Assembly (NCBI GenBank): GCA_024734555.1
Contig: JANPWX010020199.1
Coordinates: forward strand, 1,551,985 to 1,615,984
Origin: Trochalopteron elliotii
Lineage: Eukaryota; Chordata; Aves; Passeriformes; Leiothrichidae
Direction: 5' to 3'
Length of the DNA stretch: 64,000 nt
The notes beneath the pieces are model-generated. The model ran no database searches. It was not told where the DNA came from and saw only the letters and a program-made list of their open reading frames with translations. Both the position numbers and the translations under genes were made by a program. Shown here in pieces: positions 53,644-62,495 of this stretch; positions within the stretch are counted from its first letter, which is position 1, and every line of letters starts with the position of its first letter.

Positions 53644-54497
53644 GCCAGGAATGCAGGGAGTCATAGTGGGATTCTGGTGGCAGATGGGATGCTGGCATTG
53701 TCTGGGGCAGGTCCAGGCCTGCAGTGCCAGTTTTCCTGTTCCCACTGTGTGACAGCAGAGGTGTGTGTGTGGGATGTCACTCCTACCGCTTGTTGCTTCT
53801 TCCTGCCACCTGCTGGACTCCCTTTCAGCTCAGCCAGACTCGGTTGGTGTCAATGCCACTGCCTCGGGTTGCTGCCCCACTAGGGGAGAGGGAAATTGTA
53901 CCACTGGGCACCAAAAACTGCAGTCCTGGCCCAGACGTTCCTGGCTGTAGTTTTGGATCTGTCACTTTGGGAGCTACCACTTTTGAGCCATGAACTTGGG
54001 AGTGGTCCCTCTGTCTCTTCTCGGCCCAGTTGTCCTGCAGAAGTGTCCTGGAGGGCTTGGAAATGGGAAGAGACCCATGGTGTCAGGGTCTGCTGATTGC
54101 TTGACTTTGGTGAGCCAGACCAAAATGGACCCCTGCCTGTTCCAGACATGGCATTATCTCTGGCGCAATCATGCCTATAGCTGATGTGAATGGCACTATA
54201 AACAGTATATATATAAACAGTACTGAAAACTCCGACTCTGTACCCAGGACGTAATCCACCCCTTATTGTATACCATGTATATGATGTCCAGATGTTCATA
54301 TGTTTCAACTGTAGCCATATACAGGTACAAACAGCTGGTATACAGGTATTATTTAGGTGGTCACTGACTGTTCCCCCAAAATGTTTGCTGGGTTTATTTT
54401 AGTCCATTACTGGTGCAACTTGAGCAGTCTGTATTCATTGCTGAGGATATTTTATGAGGTATGGTGGCAGGTATTTGTTGTCATTCAACAACAAATA
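53644..54497 (-). other. Retroviral interior downstream of integrase, unrecognised
   Basis: In the minus sense this is where env or a dUTPase-like region could lie, but no signal peptide, membrane segment or recognisable motif is readable. Short frames exist on both strands. Deletion or heavy decay is likely. Confidence 0.4.
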
Positions 54498-55330
54498 TTA
54501 CATATATAATTGAACATTACAGATGGTTCTTACCAAAATCAGGCCCCCTTGAGGTACACAATATTCCCCATCCCTCTGTATTAGGCACCAAGTGTAACCA
54601 GGTCCTTGAGCAAAAACAATCCCATGGACAGGTTTGCCTTTGCTTGAGATGGGAGTAATACAATCGTGCACCATATGCACCATGGGGACTTCATCTTCCT
54701 CTGCTATATGCAGAGATTCTGATTGGGCAGGGCTAGCTTGGTTAGTGGAGCTGCTAGTGTTCACTAACCAGGTGGTCTTTGGTAAACGCAGATTCCAATG
54801 TTTGAAGGTTCCACTGCCCATTGCCTTCAGTGTGGTTTTTAACAATCCATTGCACTGTTTGACTTTCCCCGCGGCTCATGGGTGATAGGGAATGTGATAC
54901 ACCCACTGAATACCATGTTCTTTAGCCCAGATGGCAATGAGGTTCTTTTTTAAATGAGTCCCATTGTCTTACTCAATTCTTTCTGGGGTGCCGCGTTGCA
55001 GCAGGAGAGGCGTGAGGCACAGGGTAGGTCTCCAGCCATCCAGTGGTTGCTTCTACCATTGTGGCCACGTAGGACCTGCCTTGGCAGGTTTGCTGCAGTG
55101 TGATGTAATCCATCTGCCATGCCTCTCCATATTTATATTTAGTCCATTGTCTCCCATACTAATGGGTTTTACCTGCCTGGCCTGCTTGATGCAGTGCATG
55201 TTTCACAGTCATGGATTACCTGGGATATGTTGTCCATGGTTAAGTTCACCCTTCAGTCACAAACCCATCAGTATGTTCCATCTCTTCCTTCTTCCCTCAC
55301 CTGAGGCATCATGAGCCAACCCAACTAGAA
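54498..55330 (-). pseudogene. Retroviral integrase remnant
   Basis: The minus strand shows the three integrase parts in order. The zinc-binding region at about 55,330-55,200 keeps a His-Asp (GLAHDASG) and the CxxC pair (HDCETC); the second His of the usual motif is not apparent. The catalytic core at about 55,150-54,850 has a first acidic residue in WQMDYITL and a second in DNGTHLKKNL. At the position of the third catalytic residue the codon near 54,858-54,860 reads Lys, where Glu is expected, and a TGA stop at 54,876-54,878 cuts the core just before it. The C-terminal DNA-binding part runs from about 54,845 to 54,498 as one open frame (WLVNTSSSTNQAGP-like wording). The integrase would have joined viral DNA to host DNA; this one is dead. 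Confidence 0.8.
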
Positions 55331-55559
55331 ACAACTCTTGTTCATGTTGCCAGTCCAGATCTACCTTTAATTCTGGCAGCCCAAACCACCTGTTTGTTGT
55401 TGCAATGCTCCCCATAGGCATCTAGGCATTCACATGACAAACTTCTGTGATCAGCTTCACTACCCTAGCAGCAATGTCTAGTCAGATTTTTGCAGCCTGG
55501 ATGAATTTCCTTCTTCAATGCCAATTGGCTCGTTTCCATCATTCCAGCCACCCCCACAG

Positions 55560-55900
55560 AGTGTTTGCTACCATCCACAAGTCAGTATAGAGGTGTAGTG
55601 TTGGCCACTTCTCTCAGTCAGCAATATCCAAAGCCAGATGGGTTTTCAGCTCTGCATCCTGACTTGATCCACCTTGTCCTTTGGTAGCTTCTTAAACTTG
55701 CTGCTTAGGCTTCAGTATGGCAGCTTTCCATTTTTGACTTGTCCCTATGATATGGCAGGAACTGTCAGTGAAGAGTGTGTCACCTCTCATTTTCTGGTTA
55801 TATGGTGGCCTCCTCAGCATGTGCCACTTAAACCTCTTCCTCTTCAGATGATAGTCCAAAACACTCACCTTCAGGCCAATTTGTGGTAATTCCTGAGATC
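55560..55900 (-). pseudogene. Retroviral RNase H remnant
   Basis: Just upstream of the integrase in the minus sense. The frame carries DTLFTDSSCHIIGTSQKWK at about 55,786-55,730, with the conserved TD acidic residue, then an acidic-residue region and LYTDLW-like wording near 55,590. Frameshifts and stops interrupt it. In the parent virus it would have been the RNA-degrading domain of the polymerase. The polymerase domain with its catalytic YxDD box, which should precede it, is not recognisable, so the polymerase core appears to be lost. Confidence 0.6.
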
Positions 55901-57337
55901 CCAGGGTGATAAGGATTTCCCATCTGAACTTGCTGTGTGATCAGAGTGATCTCCTTACTCTAGGTAGCATTGTTGGCATGATGTGTTGAAGGGACATTCC
56001 TCTTGAACATTCTGCCTAGCACTCCTCATGGCCGTCTTACTGGGCAACTGGATTTGGTCATATATTTCCTCCTTCAGACAGGGGTGACTGCTATTGGCTT
56101 AGGCTGCTCATCTTGTTTAACTGCAGCCTGAGTGACTGTGGTGTCTGCCAATTTGCTGTCCTACTCTTCTGGCTGTAGCTGCTGCTGTAGAGTAACAAGA
56201 AGCATGCAAGTAAACATTAACTAGGGCCCAGCACAGAGAAACAAGTTGCCCCTTTCTGGATCTGCCACAGCAATTTAATTTCAAATATTCTGCTACCTTA
56301 TCAGAGTTTTGTATGTGTTCAGAGGGAGACTTCCAAACTATACTTCCTGACGTGGTACAAGACAGCCCAGGCTTTCACACTGAGGGTAGTGGATATTCCA
56401 TGGAGGAGTTCCAGAAGGAGGCAAAAATCTGGTGGCTCTCTGGCATTGACCCCCTCTCCACAGCAGACAAACAGCTGGGCTGGAGCCTCTTGGTGTGCTT
56501 TTTCTCCCTGGCTCAGCTCCCCAAGGCTTGGGGCTGGAACAGGGCGGCCCCACTCCAGCCAGTCCCACTCCTGTGGTCTTGGACCAGCAGCTGTTCAGTT
56601 CACCCCAAGGTAGATGAAAGATTGCTGCTGCAGCTTCTCCAAGTGAGAGGAGGAGAAGCTGGGCCTCTGCCTGCATTTTTTGCCTGGGCCAACAAAACCC
56701 AAAGCTAGCCAAGCAAAACCAAACTGTACAGCACCATGGAACACCTGGGCAAGGAGGCTTCAAAAATGCCCACCAAAAGCCCAAAGCTCCCTCCTCCCCA
56801 GTCCCACACATTACCAGTTCCAGCTTTTAAAGATACAGCAGCCATTTTTGGCCATAAAGCAGAGGACGATGGACTAGACTATCACTATAAATCAATCCAA
56901 GACACCTCCCTAGAAATCTCCATCCTGACTCCAAATGTGTTGTAGACTGTAAAGGTGAGACAGAGAAGAACCAGCAAGAGGAATGTGGTGTCCTTAACAG
57001 AGGGAATTCAGCTTTCTCAAGAAGTGATGGTCAGACCTGAAGAGGAAAAGAAGGTGAAAGGCAAAATCTTCTCCCCACAGGCTGTGTGTGGTTATTAATA
57101 AACCCCCAGACACAGGAGCCCAGATCAGGACCGATAACAATGAATACAATTACCAAATGATCTTCATTGCCTTTGATGTTATCACACATACTTGGACACA
57201 TATACATGGTTAGGTGTTGCAGCCCCATGACCAGACCAAGAAATGTGGTGACCAGGGAGTTCTGTACCCAATAATACAGAAATTATTGGGTCAAATTTGT
57301 TATTTTTTTTTCTGCTTTCCCTCTTGACCTCCTTTTA
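55901..57337 (-). other. Retroviral interior between primer site and RNase H, unrecognised
   Basis: About 1.4 kb where gag, protease and polymerase should be. A GC-richer part at 56,340-56,880 has open frames on both strands, up to 157 codons, but no zinc knuckle, protease motif or capsid-like wording. It may be acquired or scrambled sequence. Confidence 0.4.
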
Positions 57338-57348
57338 GTTGGGCGCCA
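57338..57348 (-). promoter_or_regulatory. Retroviral primer-binding site, tRNA-Lys type
   Basis: The minus strand reads TGGCGCCCAAC, starting two bases after the LTR end (CA-TT-TGGCGCCCAAC). It is complementary to the 3' end of tRNA-Lys and marks the right-hand LTR as the 5' LTR. Confidence 0.85.
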
Positions 57349-57918
57349 AATGTGTCTTAATTTAAGGCAATTCTACAGGGCAATGACTCTGCAATAACTT
57401 CCCTCCTCTTAGTTTTTGATCTATCCCCTCTACCAATGAGGAGAGACAAATGCGAAGAGATATAAATGAAAAAGAATAAAACAGTTTACTAAAAGAAAAC
57501 AGCAATAATCAAGGAATACAGAGGCAAACAGTTAAACCCTCACCCACAAATGGAGAGGAGGTCCCCCGAATTGTCCCGGGGAACACAGACACAATGGTGC
57601 AGATTCCAGTCTCAGGGCCATGCGGCCAAGACAGGGGACAAAGGCAACAACACACCAAACGAGCATTCGTGGTTCCAAAACTGCCTTCTTCCCCAAGCAG
57701 CAATGGGAGCGAGTTAAAAAACAACCTAGAAAACGTATTTTTCCCCTAAAGGAGTCAGTGCTGCTGAAACGCCGGGAGAAACTTCCCAGCGTATGTAGGG
57801 CCGACCCCTCAGCAGCCGGAAACTTGTGGAGCGGCTCTGACCCTTGGCGACAAGCGGCCGTACTGAGCAGCAGCGGCGGGAAGTCCGGAGAAACATATCC
57901 CCTGGCTCCAAAATCGGT

Positions 57919-57934
57919 GGTTGCTATAGCAACC
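57919..57934. promoter_or_regulatory. Perfect 16-bp palindrome matching an RFX X-box
   Basis: GGTTGCTATAGCAACC is self-complementary and fits the RFX-family consensus GTTGCY..RGCAAC exactly. It lies in the CpG-rich U3 region of the 5' LTR. Binding is inferred from the motif alone. Confidence 0.6.
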
Positions 57935-57954
57935 GTGGCAAGGGTCGCTCGCTC

Positions 57955-57971
57955 TCTTTCTCTCTCTCTCT

Positions 57972-58016
<45 letters not shown>
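57955..58016. repeat. (TC)n followed by T42 tract
   Basis: An interrupted TC run leads into 42 consecutive T (57,975-58,016), all inside the 5' LTR. The plus strand is pure pyrimidine over most of this stretch. Confidence 0.95.
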
Positions 58017-58020
<4 letters not shown>

Positions 58021-58214
58021 CAGTTCCTGGGAGGCCGTGGCTAGCAGCCTGTCAGAGCGCCCTGCTTTCTGAGGTTCTCATGAGTCTGGAAAGAAAAAAA
58101 CAGAGCTCCATGTGTCTGTTCCCAGCACCCCTCCCCTTTCCATGAACCAGGGTAAAACACAGAGGTTCTGCTTCCAACTCTGGGTCTTAAAGAGATAGTA
58201 AACTATCTTGTACA

Positions 58215-60169
58215 GATTGTTGTAGAGAAGATATGGCATACATGATTTTGGGTCACCCCTAATGCTGCACTCTTACCTCCTCCAGTAACTATGACAGTCC
58301 TTCTAAGCAAAGTGCTCCTCTAGTTAAAAATATGCAACAAATGAAATTAATTAAAATTAATTAGTTCAGCTTGTGTAGTAGTGTTTCTGAATAACACTGA
58401 GGACCATAAATTCAAATTAGGGCTTGCGCAACTTCTCCCTAGGTTTGAAGAGAAGGTACATTACCAAAAGAAAAAGGGGAAACCAGTCGCCCCGTTAAAC
58501 AGCATTCACTGAGGATGCTTGCAAAAGTGACTGCACTGAAGGTTCATCCAGCCAGATTTTATATCATAAACCAGAGAATAAAGCAGACAGACATAGCAAT
58601 TAATTGTACCTAATGCTAATATACACATAAGGTTAAGTATGATAGCAGTCACACATGAGTGGAATAATAGGAAATTAATTATTGCAAAACCTTGATCATA
58701 GCCATTCAGTGCTTATAATTTTATTCATAGTATGCTTTTCTTGTTCTGATACTCCTTCAGGCAGTAATATGGATTGTCAGATTCAGTTTTTAAGGTAAAG
58801 GTGTGAAGGATATATGCTGATTTATACATGTTCATTGAACATATTTTTTCCTAATTGTTTTTTAACAATGAGATTTTACTACAAAGCACTTGTTTTCCTG
58901 GTTTTAGAAAGCTTTTAAATAGATACAAAGTGTACACCATGCTCTATTGCCAATAATGACTGTTCTCGTCTTGCAAATATAAGGAATGAAATATACTCAT
59001 CCCACCATTCTGTATTATTTTTGATTTATTCACCAATCTAAACTTGTATATGTCTTCTGATTCTTGCAGTATGAATGAGGACCTAGAGAAATGTGGGGAC
59101 AGGATTAAAGTATTGGTCCTGACGGTTTCTAAAAGCAGTCCTTGTTCAGCTTATTTTTTACATCTCCTAATTTTCTGCATCATTCTATGGCTCATTAATA
59201 ACCTATTAGTTTTAATCCTTGAAAATGTGATTTCTAGTTTTAGTACTGGTGTTTTACCTTTGTCTTCAGGTGGTCTGAACTACACTTTATTGTGTACTTA
59301 GAACAGAATGAGATTAATATTAAAGGGATATCAAACTCTTGAATATCCACATAACTTGTAAAAACAGGTAGAGCGACAGAAGTGACCATTGTGTAGGCAT
59401 AATTGGAGTGATACAAATTTTACATGACTACATAGCACTATTGCTGCATTTATTATCCTGATTTTCTTTAACAGAATACTCTATGACTTTTATGACTGTG
59501 TATTTGATTACTAGTACTAAAAAAAAAAGAATCGTCTTCACAGTCCCTTACTTTTGCAGTTTTAGTGGCATTAGCTCTTAATTCTAAACTAGAAATGAGT
59601 ATTCACATGGGGAAGGAAGAATCTGATGTCTTTTATTTCTGTTTAGATCATTGTACTTGATGGTTAAAGAAACAAAGAGCCAGTCAGTTTTGTAGTATTT
59701 TGTAAAATACTGTCACTGCCAGAGAATTATGACAACTCACATTAAATATTTGGGTTGGACTTCATGTAGTGACATTTCACTGCAAACTTAGAGAGTACTG
59801 AGAGCATCTGCTTAACTTCCAAAATGTGTGTTAGCTCTTCCACTTTTTCTGCACAAGTTTTACAAGGTTTCCACCTCTACCAATGTGTGTGTGACACATA
59901 AAATGAAAAAAAAAAGTACTGTTGCAGTAAGTATAAGAAAGATTTTGTAGTAGCTTTGACGATTTGTGTCAATTGCCTCATGCCCATGCCAAGTTCTGTG
60001 TGACAAGGTTTTTGGGGGTTGTATTTTGCGTGATTCAGTAATCTCAACTGGTGTAACCATGGCTGGGGAGGGCAATGAATTGATAAAAACAAATCCTGTA
60101 TTTTTTTACTTGTTCTAAAGACTAGTTTAAAACACATTAAAAATTAAAAAAATGTTTTTTTTCTTTCAG
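58215..60169. other. Unassigned DNA between the retrovirus and the candidate exon
   Basis: AT-rich, with no repeat family recognised. If the exon that follows is real, this is the last intron (the retrovirus would lie in the same intron or upstream of it). The expected polypyrimidine tract is seen at the very end. Confidence 0.4.
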
Positions 60170-60293
60170 GTGGGAGATGAAAGAAGATGCAGATCTTGAA
60201 GATGAGGAGAGTGTTATTGTGGAACACTTAAAAAATGTTTATTTTACACAAAGGACTGCTAGCTCAGAGGATACAGAAGAACAATTACCATGA
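60170..60293 (+). CDS. Candidate terminal coding exon of an unidentified host gene (partial)
   Basis: The acceptor TGTTTTTTTTCTTTCAG ends at 60,169 and has a good polypyrimidine tract. After one base completing a split codon, 40 codons stay open and end in TGA at 60,291-60,293, followed at once by TAG in frame. The encoded C-terminus is markedly acidic: WEMKEDADLEDEESVIVEHL near the start, then KNVYFTQRTASSEDTEEQLP. It has no membrane segment or cysteine. The other frames hit stops early. The preceding exon must end after the second base of a codon; no convincing partner was found in the window, so it probably lies far upstream and outside. I do not recognise the protein. An acidic cytoplasmic or nuclear tail is plausible, but no function is assigned. 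Confidence 0.5.
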
Positions 60294-62089
60294 TAGATTT
60301 TGGGTAGCATCTTTTTTCTGGATTCAACAAGATTAAGTTAATGTCGTAACTCACAGGACTAGAAAGCTCAGAAATATGTATCTTGAGTAGGAGTTCTAAA
60401 CTAAAGAGTCTTCCCCTGTTATTGTCTGGTCACCCCATCCAGGAAGCAATTGTTCACACACATGTGTAAGGTGAGGAACACTGCAGGAAAATGTCAGTGT
60501 CACAAAACAAGGAGGTTGTGTCTCCGTACTGTAGAGGCATAAACCTGAATGACAAACTAAGAACTATTTCAAAAATACAAAGCTCACTCTGAAAATAATG
60601 CAATTTTAGACACAGGCTGAGTAAATGCTCCTGGTTTCCATCCACTGCTTTGGAGTTTGAATCAGCCTGCCCCCAGTTCATGTCACTCAAAGACCTTTTC
60701 TCTCCTTTGGTGCTTGTTTATTAAATCACCCAAAATACATGAAGAGGGACAGGTATAGACCATACACCTACAATCTTTTTTGAGTTGCTCCAAGATAAGT
60801 ATGCTTGGCCATTATTCCTGATCAAAAATGCATCAGCATTACTGCCCTCACAAATCCTTACTTAATGTCCAGTGTATTTTGTGGCTTAAAAGACACATTA
60901 TAGAGAAACTAGAAGTTTTGAGAAGCATCTTTTTATTTAAAAGAATTATTTGCAGGCAGTGCTCAGAGAATTATCTTAACAGTGAACTGAGAAAATAATA
61001 AATAATTTAATATTTATTTTTTGATAAATATAGTAAAATTTCATATTCAGAATAGTCCTGGTTTGATATTCAAAATTTTCTCAATATTAAAAATTTTTCT
61101 GAATACTAAATATTTTTCTCACACATTGGTTAAAACTATCAACATTTTTTATACAGAAGGTTTGGTTAGTATCTGTTTAGCTCTACAGAAATAATCCATC
61201 ATTTTTCTGTAAGTTTCTTTCATTAGAAGTCCAATGGAACTGTTTTTTCTGCCTGATGAAGGACTCCGGCAGGATCTTGCTACAGGTGCAATCCAAGCAG
61301 AGTTATTCATGTTTCCAGCACATCTTCACACAGATGCTATTATGACCATAACATAGACCACATCAATAGGATGAAGGCATGCTTTTTTCCCTAAAGGCTT
61401 CAGCAGCATCATGAGTAACCATATTACCAGTGCTGATTTGGTGTCTTATCTAAAATGCAGGTTTTTCTCCTCTTAATTGCTCTTTTTGCTTTTCATATAG
61501 AGCATCAGACCATTTAAACTGAAATTGTGGACAATTGCATCTTACAAATCTCCAAAGATCTTGTTACAACAGTGCAACACAAAAGGGCTGTGAGGCATTG
61601 GAGCTTAAAAAGATGGTCAAAATATTAATTAAAGAATAAAGTAGACATTTTCTTCTGCTGCCAGTGTAGTAATTTCAGACCATAAAGGAAGTGATGAAGT
61701 GTAAAAACCATTTATCTTTGCTTTGTATTTCACCTTAGAAGATTAGTGGTGGACTTCAGGTCTAAAACATGTCTACAGAGATCTTCCATGACAGCAGGCT
61801 TGGTATTCTGACAAATGAGGCACACATATTCCAAGCCATACAAATAATGTGTTAGTGTACATGGGAGCTGGAGTTAAGAATATTCTCTCCTATTTTATCA
61901 AAATCTATTGTACATAATTATCTTTTTGTATAGTCACATGAAGTGCCTATGTGGTGAAACTGGTTGAAATACTTCTTGTGAAAAAACTCCCCTTCTGGGA
62001 AATACCAGCTGCGAAGAGGGTAAACTTTGCAAATGAACAAGCTGATTGAGAATAAAACCCCTCACACTTAGGTGGGAATATCTGTAGTG
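60294..62089 (+). other. Putative 3' UTR and downstream DNA
   Basis: Stop-rich AT-rich sequence after the candidate exon, with AATAAA hexamers at 60,997-61,002 and 61,635-61,640. No repeat family is recognised. It would be the 3' UTR if the exon is real. Confidence 0.35.
60997..61002 (+). terminator. Candidate polyadenylation signal
   Basis: Canonical AATAAA about 700 bases after the candidate stop codon, followed by T-rich sequence. Further canonical hexamers at 61,635 and 62,774 are alternatives. Confidence 0.3.
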
Positions 62090-62495
62090 TCGCTTCCCTG
62101 GTCCTGTTGGCCACACTATTTCTGATAATGGCCAAGAAACCATTGGCCTTCTCTGGGCAGACTCTGGCTCGTGTTCAGCTGGTTGTTGACCAGCAGCTTT
62201 TTGGCTGTGCCACTTTCTAGTCACTCTGTGCCACACCTGTGGCATTGATTTGGGTTGTTGTTTCCCAAGAACAGGATGTTGATTCGCATTCCGCTGGCCT
62301 CAACCTACTGATCCAGCTTGTCCAGATCCCTTGTAAAGCCTTCAAACTCTCCAACAGGTCAACACCCCTGCTCAATTTGGTGTCATCTGCAAACTGACTG
62401 AGGATGGCCTCTAAGTAATTGATAAAGATATTAAACAGGAATGTCTCCAATACTGAGCCTTGGGGAATCCCACCTATGACTGGCCAATTACTAAC
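62090..62495 (-). mobile_element. Decayed CR1 LINE reverse-transcriptase fragment
   Basis: The minus strand reads [20 protein letters not shown] near 62,490-62,430, then [18 protein letters not shown] with the catalytic FADD box intact. After frame changes it continues with AAGQQPAEHEPESAQ and an IRNSVANRTREATLQI-type stretch near 62,110. This is the central to late part of CR1 ORF2. Both ends are missing, including the 3' UTR, and stops and frameshifts are present. Confidence 0.85.

Larger units (their letters stand above)
52627..58214 (-). mobile_element. Endogenous retrovirus, LTR to LTR, internally deleted
   Basis: Two related LTRs (52,627-53,453 and 57,351-58,214) in the same orientation bracket about 3.9 kb. 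The minus orientation is shown by the tRNA-Lys-type primer-binding site beside the right-hand LTR and by RNase H and integrase remnants read on the minus strand, in that order. Both LTRs have TGT...ACA ends and the copy is flanked by near-identical 6-mers. A complete gag-pro-pol-env interior would be well over 5 kb, so large parts are missing. I recognise no gag, protease, polymerase core or env. Stops and frameshifts break what remains, so the copy is defective. A beta-like (ERVK) group is suggested by the primer site and duplication length; the integrase wording is of a kind common in bird genomes, so the class should be held loosely. Confidence 0.85.
57351..58214 (-). repeat. 5' LTR of the retrovirus
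   Basis: 864 bp with TGT at the lower end, next to the primer site, and ACA at the upper end. It shares the terminal parts with the 3' LTR (GTCTTAA..TAAG.CAATT at the U5 end; AACCAGGGTAAAACA and CTATCTTGTACA at the U3 end). Its centre is different: CpG-rich at about 57,740-57,960, no TATA-like box, an RFX-type palindrome and a TC/T42 tract. Confidence 0.8.

Noticed and set aside
56338..56811. 157-codon minus-strand frame in the retrovirus
   Set aside because: Trp/Pro/Gly/Cys-rich with competing frames on the other strand and no gag, protease or env motif; kept only as an unassigned segment.
57620..58018. 132-codon plus-strand frame ending in poly-Phe
   Set aside because: Runs antisense through the 5' LTR and the T42 tract; not coding.
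59068..59107. Possible microexon before the terminal exon (acceptor TTCTTGCAG, donor GTATTG)
   Set aside because: The donor is weak and its phase would put the terminal exon in a frame that stops after nine codons.
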